A stretch of DNA of 64,000 nucleotides, taken from the NCBI RefSeq assembly GCF_028009165.1, contig NC_079246.1:2232001-2296000 (forward strand), read 5' to 3'. Of this stretch, positions 31,021 through 43,090 are shown piece after piece. The position numbers were made by a program, and so were the translations under genes. The notes under the pieces are model-generated. The model had not been told where the DNA came from and made no database searches. It saw only the letters and a list, made by a program, of their open reading frames with translations. The stretch is from Akanthomyces muscarius (lineage: Eukaryota > Ascomycota > Sordariomycetes > Hypocreales > Cordycipitaceae). Numbering within the stretch: position 1 is the stretch's first letter; each line of letters begins with the position of its first letter.

Positions 31021-34000
31021 TCCTCTTCTAGGATACTGTCGTATTTTTAGGAGGCCAGATCCCTTTAGTCTCGAGTGCTTGGAATGCTTGCCAGAGTATG
31101 GAATAAGAAAGCTGCGTCTTTTCGGCCGGCGAGCGAGACAGGCTGAGCTTGCATCTGCGTCAACACGGACTTGCATTCAGGGTCCAAAGGCAAGCAGGGC
31201 TCCCCCTGAGATATGGACTGTCGTTTACTCCCGCCCCCAGCGTCATTCAAGAGCCTCCTTGTTTCCTGTGTGAAATGACTTTTCCAAGACCAAAAATCAC
31301 TCTAACGGGATGGGCCTTGGCCGAGAAGAAAGACATTCTCTTTTCTCAGTCGCCAATCTTGGCTTGTAAAAGCTAGCGAGCCCAAGCTAAAACGGAGCGG
31401 CTGCGCGACACACACTTGTTCAGACCCTTGCTGCACAGGCCACAGCCAAGGTTCAAAATAGTTGAAAATGACAGGTCTTCTTTCCACGCTCGAGCTCGGG
31501 TATATTTGCTTCTTCCCCCGCTCCTGTGCAAATTTTTTTTCTTTTCCAAAGCACGCGAATTGTTACGATCGGAGCTTGTTCCCCAGCGCCCGTTGGCAGA
31601 AGGCCGTTTCATCTTGTTTATTTTTCTTGGTTGGCGCGCCAAGCGGTTTTGGCTAAATCTGGCAATAGGGGCGCCGCGCGAGGAAAGCTCACAAACTTGA
31701 AGGTGTAGAGGGCAAACCAATCTGTAGAGAGTAACTAGATGTGTTTTGTTCTGTAAAATGAAGAAGAAAAAAGTTGGACATGCGTGATTGAAATGTCTGA
31801 CACCCTGATGACTTGCGTCAATCCAAGCTTTTGGGACCATGTTCGGATACAATAGCATTGTTTCCCAGCTTGGAACCCTGAGACTCGAGACCCTTTTGAT
31901 TCCTGCCCTTTTTCTTTTCTTCTTTTTCGCTAGAGCCACTGAGTCGCATCTCGATACCAGTATCCGTACTTGGTCTGGGTCCCTCTATCCGCATTTTGCC
32001 CGTGCGACCACCTCGCCAATCTAGTCCCGTCTCCGACGACACAGTGTCTCTGGCCTAGTCGGTCGGGGCAGTGTTCCCATGGCCTAGGAGAAATAGTTGG
32101 AAAACACCAAGGTCTCAACACGGAAATTACACGCTTTCGACAGACTTGATGTGCAAATGCACGTCTTCTTCCTACAGACTGCCCACCTCCCTCGCTAGAC
32201 GTTATTTGTCAAGGGATAGGCAGATGGGAAAACTAGAGACGGATCGTGCAGGAGCCGACCACGTGTGCCTCTATACAGCGAGTATTGGTGATCCCTAGGA
32301 GTAATACGCAACATCGCCACGTTTCCCTGGCTCTCACGTTGTATTTCTTAGCGCACCGCACCGTTGGATCGCGAGATGCAAGGGCGCGGGCGGTATTCTC
32401 CGTGTCTCGGGCGGGGAGGTTCTATCACGTCTATCTGGCTTTTCCTTTCCGCAGCCCCAGGGTTTGGAGATGCTCGGCCATTCGTGTCAGTCCTGCTGAT
32501 TCTCCTGACTTGCATTGACTCGGATATGCAAGTTTTGTTTTTTGGTTTCTATGCGCACAGCATCCCAGACACGGGGAAACAGCCTGAATGGGTCCGAGGC
32601 CTCGGAACTCGATGGCCCAGGTGCACGCATTCGATTTCTCCACATGCGCGCCCATCATTTATTTCCCCGTATCTCTCTCTCTGTCTTGCTTGTAGAAGTC
32701 AGGGTGGACGCAGGCAAGGTGGTGAGCAATCACAGCCGGCTGTCCACGTAGTTACAGTACGTCTCGATTCGCGTCGGGTGTGCGTTTCCGCTAGCGCAAC
32801 TGTAAACTTGGGCACTTTGTTTGTTGTGGTCAGTTTAGACTCTCGCTGGATGCCGCCTGGCCGCCAAGCGAGGGCGATTGAGTTTGCACCGGCGATGTGA
32901 TGGATTACGTATGGTCAAAAGCATAACCCGCATTCTTTACTGTCACGAGGCCTCTTTTTCAAATACCAAATGCCAAATACCAAAATACCCTTTTCCTTTG
33001 TCCCGTTCCCGTTGGTATTGTACACCCTGGGATGTGTATGTCTGTGTGTGTGCGCACCCACCCGTAACATTCCTGCGTTCAGCTTGTCGTGCGCCCACCC
33101 CAGGCGGTGGTTTTGGCCGCCTGGCGCAACAGTGCGTCCGGAAGATGTCACTGCTGCTTCCCCGATGACCAGAAGTCCGCAGTAGCCGAGCGGGAAAAAG
33201 AAAAGAAAAGACACGAGAGTGCGCTGAGCTTGCAAGGATGTCTTGAGCCGATGGCGATTGCCCACAGACTGGCCTGTGCGCGGGGCGGAGAGATCAGCAC
33301 GGGGGGGAGAGGGGGCAAACAAAGGGGATAGTAATGAAAAGAGAAGAGGAGCTAATATTAGAAATAAAATAAAAAGGGCTGTTAAAGAAAGAGGAGATGC
33401 GCACGAATTTAATGCATTCAAGTCGAGATTTAGTTGGTTTAGAGGCTGGGAGGCGAATGCCGTCTTTGAGTGAATGATGCCAGATCAACAAAAATCCAAT
33501 CGGCGCTAGAGGCAAATCGACGAGAAGCAAATCTGTCCGCTCCTAGAACTAGCCGCGATAGCAACTCTCTCGCACCTAGCACCACCACGTATCAAGTAAA
33601 TGACATAATGTCCGAAAAAAAAAGAAATTCAACCGAGAACAAAGATGAGAAACATTAAATCGATCCAATAGCGTCAAAGCTAATATGGTCAACCCCCCCT
33701 CCCCCTCCTTTCATGACCAGGTGACGCACCAAGCAGAAAAGGCTACATTCTCAGCTCGGCTAGCCAAGCTTTGCATTCCTGTTCCGGGCGTCGGCGTAGG
33801 ATTCGCGGTATATGAGCAACTCGGCAAGAAACCAGCAGCAGCACCCAAGATACACGTCCTGAAGCGTCGACCCCCCTCCGCGCCTGGTCAGAAGAATCCC
33901 CCGCACAAAAACCACCTTTCAGCTCTCTCCATCGGATCAGTCCACCGCCGCTGGGTGACAGAGACAAAGCTGCATTCCACACAACGAATCTCACGCCCTC

Positions 34001-35064
34001 GGCCCCCGGAGAGATCTAATGTGTGATTTCCCAGTTTTCCGAGATCCCGGCTGACCACCACCGTCTTCGGTCAGAAAGCCCATCACCAAATGGGGTAAAA
34101 CCACCACCATGACACTCACTCCCACACAGCCACATCTCATGCCGTCCCAGATCTACACCGATCGTCACAGGAATTCCACGTTGACAGGCATTAAATTTAT
34201 TTTTCTATTAAAAAAGTTTGTATTGTTTGCGTATTTACGTTCAAGACTGCGTCGCCGTAGTCTCTTCTCCGCCTTGCTCTGGTGGCCATAAGTCTAGAAC
34301 TAGTAAAAAAAAAGGAATAATCGCAAAGCTTGACCCTCCCAAAGATGCTGTGTAGACAAGAAAGAAAAAAAGAAACCCAAAGATGTTGCCATCATTTGAC
34401 GGATTTGTCATGTCAGTGCAACAGTGTATCAAAAAAAAGAAACGAAAGAAAAAAAAACGTTGCCGCCACAATAGGGGAACAGGGTTACACTCAACCCACA
34501 ACCCCAGCAAAATTGAATGGACGCGTTCAAAAAAGAAGGAAAAAAAGACCAACCGAGGAATCCATCCTCAGTACTCAATCATTGTAACAAGAAAATTCCA
34601 AATAACAAAACGCCAGCCATGAATGTCCTGATTTCCCGCCTTGCTTCGCTTGAGTCATCCTCCGAGGTATTGTAGTTGAAACATGTACGCATCTCGTGCG
34701 CCACTCTAGACCATTTTTCTTGGCCAAAGAAAATGATTTTTGGGGTATTTTGTTTTTGCTTTTGCATCACTAGGATCCGAGTCATCTCAGTCCTGTATTT
34801 GCGACGCTTGTTTCTGCGTCGCGGCCAATTTTGGGGGATCTCGGCAAGCCTCGTTTCGATCAATGTCGTAACGTTGTGCCAGCCGACACCAGAGGTTGCT
34901 TGATTGGCTTGCATTTAGGTTTGTTGCATCCTCGTCGTGAGGCAAAGGGACCTGGCGCCAGCCATGAAAGTGCCTCGGGCAGATGCATGGCGATGGGTTC
35001 CACCAATGCAGTTTTTTTTTTGTCGCGTCATCTAGGTAGACGGAGGTCTAGAACGCCATGCCTC

Positions 35065-36402
35065 TCAGTTGCGCTCTTCTGTCTTAGGCCGCAGCGATCG
35101 GGCTTCGAGTTGGCGCTTGCGCTCAAGCTTGGCGTAGTGCAGACCGCAGGCGTTGCACAGAGTGCGGGCGCCGTCGGGGCCACGTCGCCATTCGGGCGTG
35201 TCAATTCTGTTGCAGCTGTGGCAGCGACCAGGAGGAGCAGCACGCTTTATGACAAGTCAGTTACGTAAATTGACACGTATCGGGTTGGACAAACTTACGC
35301 CGCGGCGCTTTTTGACTTCGTTGACGGGATAGTGAGGTTTCATGCCGTCATTGTACATGTTGACGTCGTGGCTTTCCTCGTAGGCGCCCTTGGCCTTGGC
35401 TCCCTCGCGGGCGCGTTCTGTGTGTTGAACAATATCGCGGACCTGCTCGAGAGAGCGCTTGATGTAGTCGACATTGGCGAGCATCTCGTTGACCTCGCGT
35501 TCGCTAGGCAGACGCTCAATGGTGGGCGGGCCTCCTTGCTGCTCCTGCGCGGCGCGGCCATAGGCCTCGGCAAAGTTGAAAATTGTGCGGGAGTGGGTGC
35601 CAATCTGTGTGGAATTGTTAGCAACTTGTATATGGGCAATAGGGCTGTGCCAACGTACTCTGCTGAAAGACTCCTGGTACGTCCAATTCTCGTAGTGTCT
35701 GGGGGCCTGTTCGTATCTGCGACCGGCATACGGCCCAGGCTCGCCGTGGGTTTGGGGACGGGGAGCATCGTAGTGCTCGTGACGGGGAGAGATGGGGTAA
35801 ACGGGAAGCGGCATCTGGCCGGGAGGCATATGGGATGGTTGGTAAGGGTGCGAGGTGGGAGCGTGAGGCTGGGGGTAGCCACCCGAGACGGAGCGGTGAT
35901 CGTGGTGAACAGGGCCGTGGGAAGGGCCATCATGCTTGCCAGGAGGTGTAGGTCTGCGATCCGTCACGGGAGGCAGGCCAGGGCGGCCGCTGAACGGAGG
36001 TCTGGGCGAGTCGGCAAAGGCGGGAATGGTGTCCTGCCTCGAGGGGAACGAGGCCGGGTGCAGAGGCTGAGGCGAGTGCGAGTGCTTGTCCGAGTCGGGG
36101 TACTGACGAGAGGGAGGAGCAAACGGCGACGGCAGACCGCCAGAGCTGGGCTGAGGCGGCATGCTGCTGTGGTGAGGAGCATACTGGCTGGGACGAGCAC
36201 CAGAGATGACTTCGGAGATGGAGGGTAGCGACTGGCGGGCAGGCGCGTCATTGGTGTTGTCGTCGGGTTGGCGACGGGGCTCGGATGAGGAGATCATGGC
36301 GGGCGTAGGCGAAGGGCCGGACGATTGCGGCGGGTAGGTAGAGGCGGCAAAGGACGGCGGTTGATAGTGGGAGCTTGGAGTGAGAACAGAGGCAGCTGCC
36401 AT
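35065..36402 (-). CDS. nsdD: NsdD/SUB-1-type GATA zinc-finger regulator, three exons
   Basis: Minus-strand exons are 36402-35659, 35604-35299 and 35244-35065, giving 409 residues. Both introns are exactly 54 nt with consensus signals (GTACGT/GCTAAC/CACAG and GTAAGT/CTGAC/AAAG). The N-terminal half is Pro/Ser/His-rich. Then come the NsdD-family block ([10 protein letters not shown] joined to [19 protein letters not shown]), the helix [20 protein letters not shown], and a KKRRGRAAPPGR linker. The single C-terminal GATA finger is CHSC-x18-CNAC (C358, C361, C380, C383), containing [20 protein letters not shown], followed by a basic tail. Orthologues (Aspergillus NsdD, Neurospora SUB-1, Fusarium Csm1, Botrytis LTF1) are nuclear regulators of sexual development, conidiation, light response and secondary metabolism. 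An in-frame TAA at 36433-36435 just upstream fixes ATG 36402 as the first in-frame start. The gene stands alone in gene-poor DNA. Confidence 0.92.
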
Positions 36403-37015
36403 GGCCGGTTGGTGATGTGCAGTTTCTGTGTTTTATTCTTGTTGTGTGTAGATGGCGGTGTTTGCCCTGGTCGAGTACATGTACGTTGAGGTGGGCCAAG
36501 ACGAAAGTCGTTGTTGGTAGTAAGAATGTACGCGGGTGGAAAAACGTTGGAGGTTGGAAAAGGTTATGGGCGACGATGTTGGGGGAGGCTTGTTAATATG
36601 TGTTATGCAAGACGGGCAAGTTAGACGAGGAGGACGAGGGGGGGAGGGTGTTAATAAAAGCTGGCGAGGTGGAATGGTGTGCCTGTGTGTTGGTAGCAGG
36701 CGTGTGTGTTGCACTCTGTGCTGGACCGCCTCTTCTTTTTTTTCCTCGTCTTTTAGCGTAAGACGGACCTATGCCGGGCTCTGGAGTCGCCCGTTTCCAT
36801 ATGCGCGTGGCAATGACACCAAGATGGGGAGGCAGATGGGGGGGGCAGAGCAGGAGAGGGTAAGTTGGCAAGGCCACTGCATCTCCGGTTTTGCGCGCGC
36901 TGCGGTAGGGGGCGTGTGCAACAAAGGAGGATCTGGCGCGTTTTTAGGCCGTCGATACATCTGACTTGGCAGCAAGGCTCGATAAAATCAAAAGGAATCG
37001 GGGGACACGAGGTTT

Positions 37016-37059
37016 GGGAGTGGGAGGAGGGTGGGAGTGAGGGTGGGAGTGCAGGTGGG
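37016..37059 (+). promoter_or_regulatory. G-run array, predicted quadruplex-forming, upstream of nsdD-type gene
   Basis: Seven runs of three G lie within 44 bp (starting at 37016, 37022, 37029, 37033, 37041, 37045 and 37057), most separated by 1-5 nt and the last pair by 9. It is built from repeats of GTGGGAGTG. It lies about 0.6 kb upstream of the nsdD-type ATG, with the G on the template strand. Quadruplex folding is predicted from the pattern only. Confidence 0.6.
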
Positions 37060-37552
37060 AGTGCAAAGACCTCGGCCAGCGCCCTTTTGGGGGAGGCGTG
37101 GAGCCAAGATGAGAGCGGCGTCGACGAGCGACCGGCAACTCTGCTGGTCGGCAGGGGGGGGGTGTATGTGGGGTGAGGGTGGGAAGTGGGCAACGGCGAA
37201 AATAAAGAAAATAAAATAAAACGGAAGAAAATAAAAAAGTGCGATAAATTAGCCAGAGAGAAAAAGACTGGGGCTCGGTTTAAGATGAATCGCGCGGCAG
37301 GCTAATGACCCAGTGGCACAGAGACAGGCCAGGCAAAGCCCGGCCGGTTCTTATTTTGAATCATTCCTTTTTCCTTCCTCTGCCCATTGGCTAGCACCAG
37401 CACGAATAACCAGCCAGTCAATACTCAGTACCCACTGCCACACCGCGCTCTCAGAGACACTGGGGACGACTGACTGCTGCGACTGCGTTACTCGTCACTC
37501 CGAATACTCTGCACACAACAGCCGCTTCACCGTACTGTTTTATTTCTTCTTC

Positions 37553-37571
37553 AAAAAAAAAAAAAAAAAAA
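37553..37571 (+). repeat. Poly-A tract (19)
   Basis: Nineteen A followed by a T-rich stretch, giving an A-T hairpin-prone segment about 1.15 kb upstream of the nsdD-type gene. Confidence 0.85.
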
Positions 37572-37917
37572 TTGCTTTTTTTCTGCAGGACATCACACGG
37601 CCATCTGCAGCGAGGCGACGCAGCACATCAAGATCTCCTTGTGTCACTCTGCCAGCATCTCGTGCCCCCCATCTGTATGCATCTCTGTACTCGCATCTGT
37701 GTGCCCACGTCTCTCCCCAACCTCGACGTTGCATCACTGCCCATCTCCCCTCTCTCCTCCTATTCCTCGCTCTATTGTCCTTTTTTAGGGCCGTATTATG
37801 GCGCAGCTGGACGATGAAGGGGGTGAGGGGGGGCCGACGAAGCCACGGAACCCGGCCGAAAGTCTGTTTTTTTTTTCCTGGTACTCCGAAGGCAGATGCG
37901 CGACAAACTTTCCAGCC

Positions 37918-37936
37918 CATCCATCCATCCATCCAT
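37918..37936 (+). repeat. (CATC)n tetranucleotide repeat
   Basis: Four to five units of CATC/ATCC. Confidence 0.85.
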
Positions 37937-40752
37937 TCAGCCCATTCCAACTAGCCTGACCGATGTGCCCTCGTTTTACCAGTACGATGGTTCTTTTGCC
38001 GATTCGCGAAAATTCTAATCCAGATGCACAATACAACTCTGCATGCTTTTCCTCTTCTCTCCATCGTCACCTTCATCGTCATCCGATGCTACCTCAGGAA
38101 TACCCAGCTGCTTATTCCCTAGTGGACAAGTTCCGAGAGCCAAGATTACCTCGGGGTTCTAAAACTGGCCCATCTCCGAACGTAAATCTCACACACACAC
38201 GCATCATGGGGCCAGCCACCCCAGACACCTGCAACCCGTTGACAGTAAGATCCGATGGCTGGACGGAGCCAGGATGTTTGCCTCGTGGCGTGGCGCTTTT
38301 TTTTTCGTTCTTTTTCTTCGTTTAGAGCACGCCCCGGTTAAAAAAGCCACTGGAAGCTGTAGCCGGGCCTTGCCTGCGTATGTAATCTGTAGTCCACCAC
38401 GACAAGGAAAAAGTCATCAGCAGTACTAATGATGATAACAATAATGCTTTTAATAATAATAAAACGAGGCCACCAGCTGGGGCTTTTCGCTCGATTATCA
38501 CCCATGTCGCCTCGCAAAGGGTGCCTGCCGCTGCTGGGGTCCACTGGCGATAGCCCACTCCAGACGAAAGTCCCTCTCCAGCATCATCCCATTCCCACGT
38601 TTACAGCCTCTTTCTCCTCCACTCGTCCGCACTCGGGTTCTACTCTTTGAATCCCTATTCTTGCTGCAAGAAGTATTACACTTTTCCGAGATGAGCGCAC
38701 CGGCTGCCGGGAGGTTGGAGAAGAGCATCGAGATCGAGCGAGCCGCTCCAAACGAGAGCTTCTAGGCAGACGTCGGCACAGCCCAAAGCAACTAACCTCC
38801 CCCCCGTTACGAACCTCGTCGAAACCATCATGGGGCGGCGCGGGTTTTGCCATGACCAGAAGCGGCCAAATCAAAAACCACAAGGCGGCGCCAGAGTCCG
38901 CGGCTCACCCGGGAATCGTCCCCCCCTTCTGTTCAACTTACTGGGTACCAATCTGGCCAGTCCCCCACGCAGCCTGGTTTTCTACAGCGCCTTCTTTCCC
39001 ACTGGGCTGCTCAGCTGGAGGGTCCTCTTGGTGAAATCGAGGCTTACGCAGATTTCGTGTGTGATTCTTTTTGTCTTTTTTCGGTAAGACTGGTCCCACG
39101 ACAAAGAGGGGTGGCCAGCAGGAAACATGTCAACGAACCAGTATGTATGTCACTGAATGCTGCTATTTCTATTTCCCCATCGGCCGCGGATTTGGGGGTC
39201 CGGCGTTCCAAGCCCTGGCTGAAGTCTGCCACACCCTCGGGCGTAGTATATGCTTTTCCGCAACTGCCGCTCTTTCTTTCTCAGTCAAACACCGCCCCCG
39301 ACGATGGGGGGGGGAAGGCCTCGTCTATGTCCCCAACGAGGCATGGCCGAAATTCCCACCTGGCCATGGGAAATGAAGTGCCTGCCAGAGAATGTTCTCA
39401 AACCGGAGCGAGCCTGATAAAGGGCACCCTTGTATTATTGGACTCGTTACGCAAGTCTCTGAGCAGTCTGGTTGGTTGCCTTGTCTGAATCAGGTCGTTA
39501 TTGCAGGTGATCCCATAATTGCCTCACAAGGCGTTCATGTTCGTACATTACTTTCAGGTGCGTATCCATCAAGTTACCGTCGAGAATGCATCATGCGTCA
39601 GTTCATACTGTCATTTCACAGTTGCCCCCGCCAGATTACTCGCGGAGCAAGCCGTTTCTTGACTCGTGCGCCCTATATCGTAAATGCGTATCTGCCACCT
39701 ATCTTGATCGTCCCTCCGTTCTTTTTCGCCACCCAACCGCCGCGGATGAGCTTCTTCTTCTACCACTACTACTTCTTCTGCCCATCTCTCCACAGGTGGA
39801 ACCGACAACGTGGTGCCAAGAAGTCCCCCAGCCCAGGCTTGCGTCTCTCATCATTTCCCATTTCATGCTCAAAACCCGCCCTCCTCGGGCCAGATCCCTC
39901 GTATGTTGCGACAGAAAAGCCCGGCCGTTGCTTTCTGCGGAGTGTTCACTTGCACCACCGTTTCTGCTATTATGCCGAGAAGCGCCGCGCAAAAAACATA
40001 CTTTGCTAGCACGGCGACGCCATGTCACCCATCCTCGTTTTCGCAAGAAAGCAACAACCACCCACTTGCGTCAGTTTCTATACCGTACGAGCAGGGTTCT
40101 TCCCCCTTCTCGATACCAGAAAAGTAACGAGGCGTCCAGTGAGCCCATAAAAAAGAAGCCCGACCCAAAAGTTTGGATGTCAGCGGATGGATCCAATATA
40201 CGCCTCATCGTGGAACTCTTGGACGGGGCTGCTCAGCTGGGGCTACGAAATGCGTGTGGGTATATGTTCTTTTTACTCCCCCTCGGTGTCCGACCAGCCC
40301 TTTTTATGAGATGCCTCGTTCTGCTTCACGCCAAAAGCGGGGGCGTGGAGGTCCGTTACCAGAATGTTGGTTTCCGCCGCCGCCGCCGCTGCCAACCAGC
40401 CTTTGACGACGCGAAAGTTCTCCGCTCCCCCCATCCGCCTTGATTTCGAAAACGGTGTGTATTTTTACATTCTTCTTCTAGAATAACGATTACCCATCTT
40501 TAATTGGCAAGGACGGCTGTTTATCCGCTTTAGGAAGCTCGTCGGCTGCAAAACGTAGGGAGTAGGGTAGGGAAGATGGAGAGGGTCACCTGCGACGGCC
40601 AAAGTGCGGCTGGCCCAATCGGACAAAGGTTTCGCGCCGCCTTTTCTTTTTCATCTTGTCGTCTAGTTATCAGGCTGGGTTGGCTGCGACGATGCATTGT
40701 TATGGCGCCATCCTGATTCAGAGAGGGCTTGCCAGCCCAGCCTTGCCTCAGC

Positions 40753-40767
40753 TGTGTGTGTGTGTGT
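40753..40767 (+). repeat. (TG)n microsatellite
   Basis: About seven units of TG. Confidence 0.8.
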
Positions 40768-42393
40768 ACTTGGTGGTAATGTGAAGGGGGAGGGGTGGGG
40801 GAGCAGCAGGCCAGTTTTTGTGTGTGGTGCAGCTAACCAAGGTCACATTTTTTTTTCGCTGTCAAAAAGCACAACATCATATCGGCAGCGGGAATCTCTG
40901 TGGTAGCAATTTCCATCCCCCTCCCCGTCTGTCGATTTCACCAAAAGGATTCGACGCTAGCCTGTTCGATTCCACCACCACACCCTCTTCATTGAAATGT
41001 GGTGGTGGTCTGACAAAAGGACCGCCGCGGCCGACCGGCCAAGAAAGTGTTTCATCGGCCAACGAAAGTTGTGGTGCAAGTCTTGCATGAGCGAGCCGCA
41101 GCATGCTGCACTCGATGAGTTTTGGGTAGATCACGTAAAGCAGCCGCAGCAGCGTTTCCCACGTAGTTGAGAAAGAAGGCTCGCCCGGCCATGATTCAAG
41201 CCCATCAAAACGTAGCACGCACACACACTCACACACACACATCTGATACTCGCCTTGCCTACCCCCTCGCAGAAAACGCCACTGGTCCGATGACCTTGTC
41301 GCATTTAATACCAGTCCGCCAGTAAGTTAAAAAAGCACCTCGACTCTGGCGGGGTGCGAAGAGCGAGACGGCCGCAGGAAAAGACGAGGTTGGTTCATGA
41401 TCTGAGACCAAAACAAAAAGGAAAAAGTTCCCCGCCCTCGCATCTCGGAACGCACGGAATGACGATGGGCTTTCTAACACGGTGGTCACGAGCGGCCTCG
41501 CAAATCACGATCATCTCAGCGTTGGTTTCCGGGCGTTTGGCCGCCCACCCCGCGGTATGCGGCAGCAAGCATGCGTCATGGTCTCATCAGCAAGCACATC
41601 TACATCGAGGCCTTGAAACCTGCCTGAAAGAAAGAAGAGGGAAAGAAAAAAAAAAGCAATAAAACTGCAGGGCGCTCATCGTAGCAAGTCAAGCCATTTA
41701 CGCCCCGTGGTGTTAATATGGTTGATAAACAAGGTTAGAGCGCGCATGTGCGTGCGGGCGCCAAAAACGCTCAGATGCTCGGGGCCGAACGTCCAAACGA
41801 GCCTTTCGGCCAAAGAGGGCAGGGGAAAAGGTGGACGTGGCCGTGGTCCTCCAAAGGAAGGAGGAAAAAAAAAAAACAATCTTCGTGTCGTATGCTGCCA
41901 TGCAACGTTTACTGGTGCGCCGAGAGGCAACGGCGGACGCCGCCTCCTCCTTGCCCCTCCCTCTTCATTTGGGCCTGTCAAAAAGTCCGCCGAGCTGCGC
42001 CATGTTGGTTGCGCGCACATGCACACACACACATGTATCCGTAACACAGACGACAATCTGCGGAGACGGCTCGCTCCCCTTGTCGCGAAGCGCCGGTGAC
42101 GAGCGGGCGGCCAAGAGCTAAGCCGCCCGCTTACCACCAGGAAGAAGAAAAAGAAAAAAAAAACGAACGCCAGGAGAAAAAGGGCCACCACTCGTGTGAA
42201 TCTGGTTCAATGGGTTGGAGTTTTTATTTTGTTTGTTTATTTTGTTCATTTTGGAGCGAGTCTTTTTGTTGGCATCTGGAGATGCGGAAAATGGGCTGCC
42301 GCCACAGTAGCATTTCATTACAAATCGGGAAGACGAGGGCGCGTGTGTAAACGAGGCTCGCCTTGACTCCGTCCTTCCACATCAGGCTGCGTA

Positions 42394-42416
42394 TGTGTGT
42401 GTGTGTGTGTGTGTGT
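42394..42416 (+). repeat. (TG)n microsatellite
   Basis: About eleven units of TG, followed by degenerate GTGAGTGTGAGTGG. Confidence 0.88.
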
Positions 42417-43068
42417 GGTCGTGAGTGTGAGTGGTCGTGTGCGTAACTTCCAGTACACTACAAAAGAAAAATCGAATTCTCATTTCTGCAATCATAGCCA
42501 TGTTGGTGGAGGGGGAGTGTGCGTGGTTGTGCTTTTCTTCTCACGTGTGGCCGTCCAGGCAGCAAACGGGCGCTCTATACACAAAAAAGGCCTCATCAAT
42601 GCAGGGCAACATCATCTCCTCCGCGTTGCTATTCTTTTCTTGTAATCAACAACCTCAACACCGGCGTACTTTTAGGAATCTCCCACAGATCAGATGCATG
42701 CATCGCTTCCTTGTGTGGGCATTCCCACGCCCCCTCCATCATTCACCTTTTCTGTCATAAACACGCCCCCTCCCCCCTCCTTTCATCAGTGCACTGGTGT
42801 CTAAAATAAAAGGTTTTCGCATCGGATGTGTTGGCCCAACCAGAAGAGAGAGAAAGCAGGCCGCAAGTAAAAGCTGTGCAAGCAAAGCTCTGGCTCGGCT
42901 GCGATGGGTAGTTTTGGGCGCGACACACCTCAGCACAGTCCGATGCGACGCCGCCCGCGCCCGCCCGCGCGGCCGTTTCGGAGTTGATGAACGGATGAGC
43001 GCCGGACCCCCCGTTCTCCTCTCACCAAAGCCAGCTCCAGCCTGATTTATGGCTCTCGTTCATCAAGT

Positions 43069-43090
43069 CACACACACACACACACACACA
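43069..43090 (+). repeat. (CA)n microsatellite, 11 units
   Basis: Uninterrupted CA dinucleotides. Confidence 0.9.

Larger units (their letters stand above)
22450..35064. other. 12.6-kb region without a supportable gene (3' side of nsdD-type gene)
   Basis: I examined open frames on both strands. They run up to about 200 codons, but none has a recognisable domain, and no series of splice sites joins them. Base composition is near 50% GC and not AT-rich, so this is not typical RIP-degraded repeat DNA. Homopolymers and simple repeats are dense: G14 at 23513, A14 at 23918, CT at 24790, CA at 29294, A29 at 30301 and C14 at 31007. The region could contain long non-coding RNAs, distal regulatory DNA or very divergent genes; none can be shown from sequence alone. 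Confidence 0.5.

Noticed and set aside
22450..35064. RIP-degraded repeat block
   Set aside because: The interval is near 50% GC, without the strong AT enrichment expected after RIP, and no transposase or reverse-transcriptase relics are readable.
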